Source of the DNA: Bradyrhizobium sp. AZCC 2262
GTDB lineage: Bacteria; Pseudomonadota; Alphaproteobacteria; Rhizobiales; Xanthobacteraceae
Length of the DNA: 64,000 bases
NCBI RefSeq assembly: GCF_036924535.1
Contig: NZ_JAZHRT010000001.1
Location: 558,001-622,000, forward strand
Direction of reading: 5' to 3'
Shown: piece by piece, positions 37,501 through 46,021 of the stretch
Layout of the letters: the number at the start of each line of letters is the position of its first letter
How positions within the stretch are numbered: the first letter of the stretch is position 1
The notes under the pieces: generated by a model
What the model saw: the letters and a program-made list of their open reading frames with translations, nothing else
The model's database searches: none
Told to the model about the DNA's origin: nothing
Translations under genes and position numbers: made by a program

Positions 37501-39285
37501 CTAGCCCCGCACCGGTTTCAGCTTCGCCATCTGCGTGACCGTGGCTCGAAGCTCCTCGGCATTGAAGGACGGAAACGAACAGATGCGGTTGCTGCAGGCG
37601 AACGCCGCGGGTTCGCCGAGGTCGGGATATTCAACGTCGGGGTTAGGCAGCTTGTCCTCGCGCAGATCCAGCCACTCCAGGCGCTTGTAGCGGGCCGGCA
37701 GCGCGCGGGCCAGCGCGTGCAAGTTTTTCGCGCGGACGTCGTCCTTGTGTCCGACGATCGTCATATGGGTCGGCTCGATTGCGAGTTCTTCGTCGGCGAG
37801 CAACACGCCGGGCAGGGGACGCATCATCCCAGCCGAGGCACTGGCGAGATAACGCATCGCATGAGCGGCCTGCTCGCGATAGCCCTCGTTGCCGAAGTAA
37901 CGGTTGAGCAGGTTCATGAACCTTGCCACCTGCACCTGGTCGTCGATCAGCTTGGCGGGTCTTGCGAGCACGCCGGTCTTGCCTTCTGCGGTCTTCGAGG
38001 TCACGAAGCCGCCAGCGTTATCGCGGAAGGTCGCGACGAAATCGCCGGCCTTGGCAGCCGAACTGAGCCAGTCGCGATTTCCCGTCGCGGCATATAGATC
38101 GAGGAAGGCCTGGCCCATCGCGAGTGTATCGCCCAGAAATGGTCCGCCGCGATCCTTCTCGCCATGATGGAAACCGCCATCCGGCAGCGCGCGATTGTCG
38201 ATCACCCATTTCGCCGCACGTTCTGCGATCACCAGCGCCTTCGGATCGTTGGTGACGTTGTAGTACGCGGCAAGCCCTGAAATGGCCCAGCCATTTTCGC
38301 GCGCGTATAAATTCTTGTCGATGCGTGGCATGCCCAGCTTGCGGCGCTCGCCGTCCGTCAGCGCGTAATATTTGTGTCCGTCGATGTCGTGGTTGAGATC
38401 GGCATCCTGGCTGACATAGAACGCGCCGTCAGGGCTCGTCAGAAATTCCGCGAGATAGCGTTCGATGTTGCGCGCGGCGGCAAGATATTTCGGATCCTTC
38501 CACAGCGCATAGGCCTGGCTGTATTGCCGGAGATATTGCGCCTGGAACGACATGATCTTTTCGAAATGCGCATGGGTCCAGGAGCCCGCTTCGGAATACT
38601 GGTACACGCCGCCCCAGACCGGATCGATCAGCGCAACGGCGGCATCGAGCGTCTGCCGGGCGCGCCTGGTCGCCATGGCGTCGCCGGCCTCGGCGCGGGT
38701 GATCGCAAGATCCATGCTGTCGGCGTCGATGTATTTCTGGTTCTCGCCCCAGCCGCCGAGTTTTTCCTCGTAGGATTCGTCGACATTCCTGGTCAGTGCC
38801 GCGCGCCGTTCCTTGTCTAGGAAGGCGGATGTCGAGGGCTTCACCTCAAAGGCTTCGCCGACCGACGGTCCCGGCGACGGATCATCGATGATGGCTTTCA
38901 GCAGCGCCTGCATCCGTTCGGGCTCGATATATCCCCGGATCTTGGCGATCTCGGTGCCGTCGGGACCGAACACGATGGTCGCCGGCCAGCCCCAGTCCCC
39001 ATAGCGGCTCGACAGATCGGGATTGGCATCCTGATCGACCCGCACCGGCAGATATTTCGCGGCCAGCAATTCCCTGACCTCGGGATTGGCGTAGGTCGTC
39101 TTCTCCATGACGTGGCACCAGTGGCACCACACCGCCTCGAGATCGAGAATGACGAAGCGCTGTTCGGCCTGCGCGCGGGTGAACAGATCCTCGCTCCATT
39201 CACTCCATTTGGGCCCGTCCGACGCAAACGTGGGGGACGCTGCAAGCGCGGCGAGGGCGAAGGCGGCAAGGCGGACGAGTTTCAT
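37501..39285 (-). CDS. Secreted thioredoxin-domain protein (DUF255/YyaL-like)
   Basis: A 594-residue protein with a signal peptide (MKLVRLAAFALAALAASPTFA). The N-terminal thioredoxin-like domain has the DUF255 motif AVWCHWCHVMEKTTY (Cys-His-Trp-Cys at about 52-55), found in SPATA20/YyaL proteins. Then a long (alpha/alpha)6-type glycosidase-like region follows. Most YyaL proteins lack a signal peptide, so export here is notable. It lies 89 bases after doxX on the same strand, probably one operon. The role is unknown, but a periplasmic redox function beside the buf genes is plausible. Confidence 0.85.
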   Translation of the reverse strand: MKLVRLAAFALAALAASPTFASDGPKWSEWSEDLFTRAQAEQRFVILDLEAVWCHWCHVMEKTTYANPEVRELLAAKYLPVRVDQDANPDLSSRYGDWGWPATIVFGPDGTEIAKIRGYIEPERMQALLKAIIDDPSPGPSVGEAFEVKPSTSAFLDKERRAALTRNVDESYEEKLGGWGENQKYIDADSMDLAITRAEAGDAMATRRARQTLDAAVALIDPVWGGVYQYSEAGSWTHAHFEKIMSFQAQYLRQYSQAYALWKDPKYLAAARNIERYLAEFLTSPDGAFYVSQDADLNHDIDGHKYYALTDGERRKLGMPRIDKNLYARENGWAISGLAAYYNVTNDPKALVIAERAAKWVIDNRALPDGGFHHGEKDRGGPFLGDTLAMGQAFLDLYAATGNRDWLSSAAKAGDFVATFRDNAGGFVTSKTAEGKTGVLARPAKLIDDQVQVARFMNLLNRYFGNEGYREQAAHAMRYLASASAGMMRPLPGVLLADEELAIEPTHMTIVGHKDDVRAKNLHALARALPARYKRLEWLDLREDKLPNPDVEYPDLGEPAAFACSNRICSFPSFNAEELRATVTQMAKLKPVRG

Positions 39286-39374
39286 GGCGGCTCCCGGAAG
39301 CGGTGGCGTTTCGCCAGCTACGCGGCGGGCGAAATCCGGGCTCAGCTTTTCGGCGCTGTCACAGGATTGTGAGA

Positions 39375-39839
39375 TCAGGTCGATTTCTCGCTGAGGCCGG
39401 TCGCGTTCACCAGCAGCCGGTCCAGTGACGCCGCGCCGGGACCGCAGATCGCCAGCCACATGAAGGCAGCAAAATAGGTCGCCTCCTCGAAGCCGAGCAG
39501 CGTCTCCAGTGAATCGACGTCGCCCCATTTCGCCGACCGGATGGCGACGACCATGACGACTGCCAGCATCGCGGCCGGGATTCGCGTGAACAGGCCGAGG
39601 ATCAGCATCGCGCCACCGAAAAATTCGACGCCCGACACAAAGGGGGTCAGTATCTTGGGAAACGGAATGCCCCAACCGATAAAGTTCTCGGTCACCTGCG
39701 CCAGATTATTGAGCTTGCCCCAGCCGGTCAGCATGAAGGTGTAACCGACGATGAGCCGCATGATCAGGGGGCCAGCCCAGGAAAAATGCGATGCGATCTG
39801 CGCTGGCAACAGGATGAGAAGATTGATGATGAAATGCAT
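39375..39839 (-). CDS. DoxX-family membrane protein
   Basis: A 154-residue inner-membrane protein with four hydrophobic segments. The family pattern is MRLIVGYTFMLTGWGKLNN and GVEFFGGAMLILGLFTRIPAAMLAVVMVVAI. DoxX proteins take part in sulfur or redox membrane processes, and DoxX genes recur near DUF692/bufferin-type loci. A GTAACA-N16-CGAA promoter match lies about 120 bases upstream. The thioredoxin-domain gene follows. Exact role unknown. Confidence 0.87.
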   Translation of the reverse strand: MHFIINLLILLPAQIASHFSWAGPLIMRLIVGYTFMLTGWGKLNNLAQVTENFIGWGIPFPKILTPFVSGVEFFGGAMLILGLFTRIPAAMLAVVMVVAIRSAKWGDVDSLETLLGFEEATYFAAFMWLAICGPGAASLDRLLVNATGLSEKST

Positions 39840-39957
39840 GCGAACCCCCCTCTAAGTATTTGGTGTAATGCGAGGCCGCGATCTGCGGTCCCCCTAGACC
39901 CGGCGCGCTCGAAAAGTGCCGCGGCTGCGATGGCGGCAATCCGGCTCCGACAGCAAT

Positions 39958-39983
39958 TTCGCAATGGCCGGCCCGCTTGTTAC
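39958..39983 (-). promoter_or_regulatory. ECF (SigF-like) promoter of doxX
   Basis: On the minus strand GTAACA (39983-39978), 16 bases, then CGAA (39961-39958). This differs from the recalled Caulobacter SigF consensus only in the last base of the -35 box. The leader to the doxX ATG is about 110 bases. Confidence 0.6.
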
Positions 39984-39988
39984 GGGGC

Positions 39989-40720
39989 CTAACCGAAATT
40001 TTGCAGTGCGGGGAAAGTCTCCAGCAGCCAGATGCTGATGCTGGTCACGGAGCCGGTCAAGAAGCCGATGCCGGTGATCACCATCAGGATGCCCATGGCA
40101 TGCTCGACCTTGCCGAGATGCCGCTTCATCCGCGCAAACAAGGAGGAGAATTGTTCGACCATGAACGCCGCCAGCAGGAACGGGATTCCAAGCCCGGCGG
40201 AATAGACCGCCAGCAAGCCGGCGCCCTTGGTGACGGTGGCCTCGGCGGCCGCGATCGACAGGATCGCCGCCAGAATCGGCCCGATGCATGGGGTCCAGCC
40301 AAACGCAAAAGCAAGCCCCATGGCATAGGCGCCCCACAGCCCGACCGGTTTTGGCATCGTCATCCGGCCCTCGCGCATCAAGAGCCCGATCCGGGTCAGG
40401 CCAAGGAAATGCAGGCCCATGATGATGATCACGATGCCGGCCACGATCGAGAGCTCTGCCGACCAGGCGCGGATCAGGCCGCCGATCAGGGAAGCGCTGG
40501 CGCCGAGCGCCACGAAGACGGTGGAAAAGCCGAGCACGAACATCAGCGCCGAAGTCATCACCGCGCGCCTGGAGGTTTGGCCCGCCTCGCCATTGGCGAC
40601 GTGCTCGATGGTCGCGCCGGTAAGATAGATCAGATAGGGCGGCACCAGCGGCAGCACGCAGGGGGAGAGGAAGCTGACGAGACCGGCAATCAGGGCCGCC
40701 GGGATGGAAACATCGTGCAT
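39989..40720 (-). CDS. CcdA/DsbD-type thiol-redox transmembrane protein
   Basis: A 243-residue inner-membrane protein with six hydrophobic segments and two conserved cysteines, Cys21 in FLSPCVLPLVPPYL and Cys145 in FGWTPCIGPI. These form the transmembrane dithiol relay of CcdA. It carries electrons to the periplasm for cytochrome c maturation or thioredoxin-like partners. It lies upstream of doxX on the same strand but a promoter-like site separates them. The start is at MHDVSIPAAL; longer frames are not supported. Confidence 0.9.
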   Translation of the reverse strand: MHDVSIPAALIAGLVSFLSPCVLPLVPPYLIYLTGATIEHVANGEAGQTSRRAVMTSALMFVLGFSTVFVALGASASLIGGLIRAWSAELSIVAGIVIIIMGLHFLGLTRIGLLMREGRMTMPKPVGLWGAYAMGLAFAFGWTPCIGPILAAILSIAAAEATVTKGAGLLAVYSAGLGIPFLLAAFMVEQFSSLFARMKRHLGKVEHAMGILMVITGIGFLTGSVTSISIWLLETFPALQNFG

Positions 40721-40918
40721 TGCATGACCTTCGAGAATTGCCACAAGGCATAGCGCCGTACTGGCTTGTACGGAACAGGCAAACGATAAGTTTCGTGGCG
40801 TTCTGTCCCAACTTCGGTCACAGAGCCGTGTCCGGGGCGCCGAAATGGCCTCGCGGCTGAAACAGACGCTAGTATGGTCCCGTAATGCGGTGATCAGACC
40901 GCGCAACGGGACCTTTGC

Positions 40919-42961
40919 ATGCGCCTCGGCATCCGCACCGCCATTTCGGCCCTCGTACTGACGTCCATCGTCGTCAGCGCCGTCGGCGTGCATCTGTTGT
41001 GGTGGCGCACTGCTCAGCAGGTCAGCCAGACGCTTGCCAACACCATCAACGACCAGATCGTTTCGGCCGTGGGCGACGAACTGCAATCGGTCACGACGGA
41101 GGCGCGCTCGTCAATGATGGCGGTACGAACGCTGCTGGCCGAAAAAGTGTTCGAGCCGCGCGATGCCAGGAAACGCGAAGTTGTTTTCCGGTCGCAATTG
41201 CTGTCGCAGCCGACCATCTCCTGGGTGGCGTTCGGATGGCCGGATGGATCGTTCTTTGCCGGACACAAGCTTGGCAACAACATCATCGAAATGCTCGAGA
41301 TCACGCCCGACCGCAACATGCGCATCAATCGCTACGAGTTCGTCGGCAACGATCTTCGGCTCAAGGCGAGCTGGTTCGAAGAAACCGATTATTCCGTGAC
41401 GGAGCAGGAATGGTTTCGAGTCACCAAAGAGACCAACGACGAATACTGGTCGACGCTGACGAGGCATCCGCGCGGCGAAGCGCTGGCGGCGGCCTTTTCG
41501 GCCCCGGTCGACATCGATGGGAAATCGGCAGGCGTCATTGCCATCATCATCGAACTGACCCGTGTCTCGAATTTCCTGTCGCAGCTCACGGTCGGCAAAT
41601 CCGCAGGCGCCTTTATTCTCGAGCGGGACGGCAAGGTGGTGGCCTCACCCGATCCCGATGCCAGCGAGTTGGTGGCGCTGAAGACCGATCATCCGCTGTT
41701 GCCGGTCGCGGTCGACGCGATCCGCAATGCCGGCAGCGCCTACGAACCCGGCGAGGGGCAGCCGTTCAATACGACAGTAACTCGGGACGGCAAGGCCTAT
41801 CAGGCCGTCATCACGCCGATTTCGTTTCCCGGTTGGTCGCTGGTAACGGTGGTGCCGGAATCGGAGTTTCTCGGACCCGTCCAGATGACGATCCGGAATC
41901 TGGTGATCGGCCTTGCAGTGTTGATCGTCTTTGCCGGGCTTTTGTCGGCATGGCTGGCCCAGCGCCTGATCGCCGCGCCGCTGATCAAGGTGGTCAACGA
42001 GATCAGGCATGTCGAGCGTTTTGACCTCGACAAGGTGCAGCGGCATCCGTCGCGGCTGACCGAGATCGGGAATCTTTCCGGCGCGATCGGCGACATGGCG
42101 CAGGGACTTGCCGCGTTCCGGAAATACATTCCGGCCGACCTGGTGAAGCGGCTGATCAGCGACGGCAACGGGGCGCGCCTCGGCGGTACGGTGCGGCCGA
42201 TGAGCGTGATGTTCATCGACCTCGCCGGCTTTACCGGTATGTCGGAGCGGCTCGGCGACCGCATCATTCCGCTGCTGTCGCGCTATTTCGACAGCGTCTC
42301 GGTGCAGATCCAGGGCCAGAACGGCACCATCGACAAATTCATCGGCGATGCCGTGATGGCGTTCTGGGGCGCGCCGTCGCCCAACCCCGATCATGCCGTT
42401 GATTGCTGCCGCGCGGCGCTGGCATGTCGGCGCGCGGTGGAAGAGGCCGGCCTCGTCGACGACCACGGCGAGAGCGTCAAGATTCGCATCGGCATCAATT
42501 CCGGCGACATGCTGGTCGGCAATATCGGATCGGAAGTGCGGCTGAACTACACGGTGATCGGCGACGCCGTGAATATCGCAAGCCGGCTGGAGAGCACCAA
42601 CAAGGCGTACGGCTCCACGATCATCATCGGCCCCGAGACCCGCCGGCTGGCGGGGAACAGCATCGTGGTTCGCGAACTCGACCGGCTGGCGGTCTATGGC
42701 CGCGCGGGCGGACTGCAGATCTATGAATTGCTTGATATGGCCGGCGAGTTCGGCGGGGCGCTCGACTGGGTGGCTTCCTATGAGGCCGGCTTGGCTGCAT
42801 GGCGCGCGCGTGACTTCGAGGCCGCGATCGCTGCGTTCGAGAAGGTGCTTGAAATCCGTAACGACGCGGCGTCATCGGCGATGATCGAGCGCTGCCGGCA
42901 GCAGCTCGAAAATCCCGTCGGCGAAGATTGGGATGGCACGACGGTCGCGCGGACGAAGTAG
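40919..42961 (+). CDS. Membrane class III adenylate/guanylate cyclase with sensor domain
   Basis: A 680-residue protein. An N-terminal transmembrane helix (LVLTSIVVSAVGVHLLWW) precedes a large periplasmic Cache-like sensor, then a second helix (about 325-345) and a HAMP-like linker. The C-terminal class III cyclase catalytic domain (about 425-600) has VMFIDLAGFTGMSERL, with the metal-binding Asp, and KFIGDAVMAFWGAP plus NYTVIGDAVNIASRLES. It senses an external signal and makes cAMP or cGMP. Substrate choice was not decided. It stands alone, divergent from ccdA. Confidence 0.92.
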   Translation: MRLGIRTAISALVLTSIVVSAVGVHLLWWRTAQQVSQTLANTINDQIVSAVGDELQSVTTEARSSMMAVRTLLAEKVFEPRDARKREVVFRSQLLSQPTISWVAFGWPDGSFFAGHKLGNNIIEMLEITPDRNMRINRYEFVGNDLRLKASWFEETDYSVTEQEWFRVTKETNDEYWSTLTRHPRGEALAAAFSAPVDIDGKSAGVIAIIIELTRVSNFLSQLTVGKSAGAFILERDGKVVASPDPDASELVALKTDHPLLPVAVDAIRNAGSAYEPGEGQPFNTTVTRDGKAYQAVITPISFPGWSLVTVVPESEFLGPVQMTIRNLVIGLAVLIVFAGLLSAWLAQRLIAAPLIKVVNEIRHVERFDLDKVQRHPSRLTEIGNLSGAIGDMAQGLAAFRKYIPADLVKRLISDGNGARLGGTVRPMSVMFIDLAGFTGMSERLGDRIIPLLSRYFDSVSVQIQGQNGTIDKFIGDAVMAFWGAPSPNPDHAVDCCRAALACRRAVEEAGLVDDHGESVKIRIGINSGDMLVGNIGSEVRLNYTVIGDAVNIASRLESTNKAYGSTIIIGPETRRLAGNSIVVRELDRLAVYGRAGGLQIYELLDMAGEFGGALDWVASYEAGLAAWRARDFEAAIAAFEKVLEIRNDAASSAMIERCRQQLENPVGEDWDGTTVARTK

Positions 42962-43295
42962 ATGCACTGCGTCACGGGCCCCCTCATGGTGAGGAGCGCG
43001 TAGCGCGTCTTGAACCATGAGGTCCGTCTGTGGCCTCACATCATTCGAGACGCCCGCTGCGCGGGCTCCTTAAGGAGAGCGCATCAGCGGGCTCCTGAAT
43101 GGCCGCCAAGGGCGATCAACCGTCCCCTTCACATGAGCGGCGTTCTGCGGTCGCGGTGCGCGACGGGACATGTTTGCGGTTGGCGAGAATGGCTAAGAGA
43201 AACGGTGATCGGCGAGCGCTTAGCGGTCGTTGACCCTGTTCTAAGTAAGAAAGATGTGTAAGATCGGAGGGCTATTGACCTGGAGCTTTGCACAT
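42962..43295. other. Intergenic region with a palindromic repeat
   Basis: About 330 bases without a gene. Near 42982 CCTCATGGT pairs with ACCATGAGG at 43014, enclosing a GAGCGCGTAGCGCGTC stem, a recognised-looking rhizobial repeat (family C, one copy seen). Composition drops towards the nuclease-like gene. An in-frame ATG at 43254 is an alternative start for that gene. Confidence 0.55.
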
Positions 43296-44423
43296 ATGAC
43301 ATCCCTCTATGGCAAGCTTTTCAAATATCGGTCAAGGGCCGCTCGATCTCCGCTTGAGGACTACCTGACCGAATGCCTTACTGACCTGTTCAATCGTCTC
43401 GATGGAGAAACGCAGAAGCATTTTGTTCGTCGCGTTTTCATGCCGACCGGGGTGCAGCAGCAGTGGGACGAATTCAGCTCAGCCATCGACGTCATTCGAA
43501 TGGAAACGCAGCATGTCATTTTGAAAGGGCGAATTGACTTAGTTGTATTTGCGGGAAGCGATCCGATCGTTGCAGTCGAGCATAAGATCGGTGCTCCTAT
43601 AAGCGAGGACAGTGACGGCAACGACCAACTTGAAATTTATGGAAGATGGATAACTGCGTCCAAGCCAGATGCATTTCCGGGCGTTATCTGTCTGCTAACT
43701 CACCTCACTCAGCCTAATGAAGGCTTTCTAGATGAGGCGAGAAGAAGCTGCGGCGCTAAACCTCATGTTGTCACCTGGGGCTCCCTTGCCGCGGCTCTCA
43801 TCAATATCAATGAGAATATCGGAACGCTGCAAGCCGATGTTGCAACGTTGATATGTGAACTTGTGCTGTTTTTGGAGGAGATGAACATGAGCCATGAGTT
43901 TGCTGGGCGTGACGAATTTGCGTCAGCGTTCGTCTATCTCCGAGCTGGTAGTCGGATGGACCACACATTCGAAACGATCTACAATCATGTAAAATCTTTG
44001 AAGGGCTGCTTTGCGACCGGCAGATCAATTCATGAATCGAGCTTGTATTTTGATACCAAGCGCAGCTTAATTTGGGGGTGGAATTTTCTCTCCCACCAAA
44101 CATTCTCGGATCTTTTTTTTGGATACGGTATTGCGCTGGCGCCCGCGGTGACCTTTGGAAGCGCATCAATTCAAGCGCCCGATGCCGTGTTTCTATGCGT
44201 GGGGGCGGACAACAAGAGGAGCATGCAGTCATTGAGAGCTGCTAAAGATGTTCCGGAAAAGCCGTGGACGTACGTCGATCTTGGAGACTGGTCGGCAGTT
44301 ATCTGCTTCAAATCCCTTCATTCGTTCATGGCTGACCCAGAACAATTTGCACTGAAAATGAATGAGTGGATCGACGAGTCGGAGGCGAGCGTGAATAAGT
44401 TTGTATCCTCATACTTGAAATAG
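43296..44423 (+). CDS. PD-(D/E)XK nuclease family protein
   Basis: A 375-residue protein starting MTSLYGKLFKYR. The nuclease-type core is RIDLVVF (Asp81) and AVEHKIGA (Glu95-His-Lys97), a D-x13-E-x-K pattern, with Gln111 in QLEIY. This resembles the PDDEXK_4 family, often in defence or mobile loci. Codon use is more AT-rich than neighbours, a sign of transfer. GGAG is 10 bases before the ATG; 43254 is an alternative start. No partner gene is visible. Substrate unknown. Confidence 0.75.
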   Translation: MTSLYGKLFKYRSRAARSPLEDYLTECLTDLFNRLDGETQKHFVRRVFMPTGVQQQWDEFSSAIDVIRMETQHVILKGRIDLVVFAGSDPIVAVEHKIGAPISEDSDGNDQLEIYGRWITASKPDAFPGVICLLTHLTQPNEGFLDEARRSCGAKPHVVTWGSLAAALININENIGTLQADVATLICELVLFLEEMNMSHEFAGRDEFASAFVYLRAGSRMDHTFETIYNHVKSLKGCFATGRSIHESSLYFDTKRSLIWGWNFLSHQTFSDLFFGYGIALAPAVTFGSASIQAPDAVFLCVGADNKRSMQSLRAAKDVPEKPWTYVDLGDWSAVICFKSLHSFMADPEQFALKMNEWIDESEASVNKFVSSYLK

Positions 44424-44978
44424 CTGCCCGAGAGCGACCGTTCTCAAACTATCCTTTGCCAACCTAGCAACAGGGTAATTATCGCTAATTGGTACGGCCT
44501 CTCTTGGCCCCCTCAAAATTTGTGAGGAGTGACATGGACGTACCAACCATTCTTAACGATGCGGGAGAGCTGCTGGCCGACGATGTCTTTTCCTGTCGGA
44601 AGTCGGATAGGAATAATGTTGTCCGGTAGCGCCGCTCGAACAGTGGCAAAGCTACTTCTGTCATACGAAGGCCGATGGTTCAGTGTCATCGGTTGTCATT
44701 GTTGGGTTAGCACAAAACGGCCTTCGCCGGAGGCTATGCTTGGCGGTTCGCGAGCAGGGCCAAACGCTCCGTATAAATTCTCTAGACGAGGGCTTGATGC
44801 TGATGTCACCGCAAAAGTAGGCGGCCTCCTTACACGCACCCTTGCGCGCCGCTTCCGTTTGGTCATAGAATTTACCCAGAAGGTTAAATTGTGCATCCGC
44901 GCCGACGCGGTGCAACGACACGCCGAAACGAGGCTTGAGCAACAAGCCTTGAAAAACAAACTAAGGGGAGAAAGCGCC
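44424..44978. other. Gap between nuclease gene and TRAP operon, nothing identified
   Basis: About 555 bases of lower GC. Frames crossing it have no ribosome sites and no product I recognise; a frame in both strands may be decayed sequence. The TRAP operon promoter is presumably in the last part. Confidence 0.45.
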
Positions 44979-46010
44979 ATGAAGACTGGGCCCGTCAGCC
45001 GGCGCGTGCTGTTGAAATCGTCCACGGCGGTCGCCGCGGGGCTGGTGCTGTCACCGGCGATCATCGGGCGGGCGCAAGCCGCGACGATGAAAATGAAGTG
45101 CTCCTCGTCGCTTCCCAACGATCCCAAATATGCCAACGGCCGCGTCTATTATGACAATCTGGTGAAGCACCTGAAGGGCAACGGCCTCGGCGAGCAGATC
45201 GAGGTCACGTTCTTTCCCGACAACCAGCTCGGCCAGGAAATCGACGTCATCAATTCGGTCAAGCTCGGCGTGATCGACCTGATGCTGTCGGGCTCGTCGA
45301 TCTCGGCCAATCTCGTGCCTCTGGTCGGAACCTTCGACCTTGGCTACCTCTTCTCCAGCTTCCCGCAACAGACCAAGGCGTTCGAGGCCGGCGCGGCAAA
45401 ACCGATCGAGGAGGCGCTGCTGAAGGGCGCGAACATCCGCATCATCTCGTGGGCGTATAATTTCGGCTCGCGCAGCGTGCTGGCAAAGAAGCCGGTGAAA
45501 GGCCCCGAAGATCTGGCCGGGCTCAAGATCAGGACGCTGCCGAACCCCGTCATTACCGAATGTCTGCGCCTGATGGGCGCCGCCGCGACGCCGCTGGCGT
45601 TCGGCGAAATCTACACGGCACTGCAGGCCGGCGTGCTTGATGGGCTTGAGCACGACCCGCCGACCATCCTTGCCAGCAAGTTCTATGAGACGTCGAAGCA
45701 CTATGCGCTGACCCAGCACAATTTCTCGCCGCTCGCGACCTATTTCAGCGATGCGACGTACAAGCGGATGGACCCCAAGCTGCGCGAGGGATTCCTCGAC
45801 GCGGCGGGGAAGGCGGCCGCTGACACCCGCATGCACGGCCTCGAGATGGAGAAAGAGGCGCTCAAGAATCTGGCGGACAAGGGCGTCACCATCGTCGAAT
45901 GCGACAAGGATGCGTTCCGCAAGCGCGTGCTTCCGCAGACCGACAATTTCATAAAAGCCCGCCCCGAGGCGAAGCCGGTGGTCGACATGATCCGCGCGAC
46001 GCAGACCTGA
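44979..46010 (+). CDS. TRAP transporter substrate-binding protein (DctP-type)
   Basis: A 343-residue periplasmic protein. The leader RRVLLKSSTAVAAGLVLSPAIIGRAQA has a twin-arginine pattern (SRRVLLK). The mature part has the DctP layout (ATMKMKCSSSLPNDPKYANG; RTLPNPVITECLRLMGAAATPLAFGEIYTALQAGVLDG, the carboxylate-binding segment). It captures an organic acid for uptake. AAGGGGAG lies 8 bases before the ATG. The gene leads a TRAP operon, and the dehydrogenase behind suggests a 2-hydroxyacid-like substrate, an inference. Confidence 0.92.
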   Translation: MKTGPVSRRVLLKSSTAVAAGLVLSPAIIGRAQAATMKMKCSSSLPNDPKYANGRVYYDNLVKHLKGNGLGEQIEVTFFPDNQLGQEIDVINSVKLGVIDLMLSGSSISANLVPLVGTFDLGYLFSSFPQQTKAFEAGAAKPIEEALLKGANIRIISWAYNFGSRSVLAKKPVKGPEDLAGLKIRTLPNPVITECLRLMGAAATPLAFGEIYTALQAGVLDGLEHDPPTILASKFYETSKHYALTQHNFSPLATYFSDATYKRMDPKLREGFLDAAGKAAADTRMHGLEMEKEALKNLADKGVTIVECDKDAFRKRVLPQTDNFIKARPEAKPVVDMIRATQT

Positions 46011-46021
46011 GGTAACACGTT

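Noticed and set aside
37265..37504. A 79-residue plus-strand frame upstream of the buf genes.
   Set aside because: No ribosome site, no recognisable product, and it overlaps the P1 promoter on the other strand.
39286..39374. A CGTAGCT element between doxX and the thioredoxin gene, identical over 14 bases with P2.
   Set aside because: Sixteen bases upstream stands TGAGCC, not GTAAC, so it was not called as a promoter.
40721..40830. A GTGACC/CGAA pair upstream of the ccdA-like gene as another SigF-type promoter.
   Set aside because: The spacing is 20 bases rather than 16 and the -35 box is off by one base, so it was not called.
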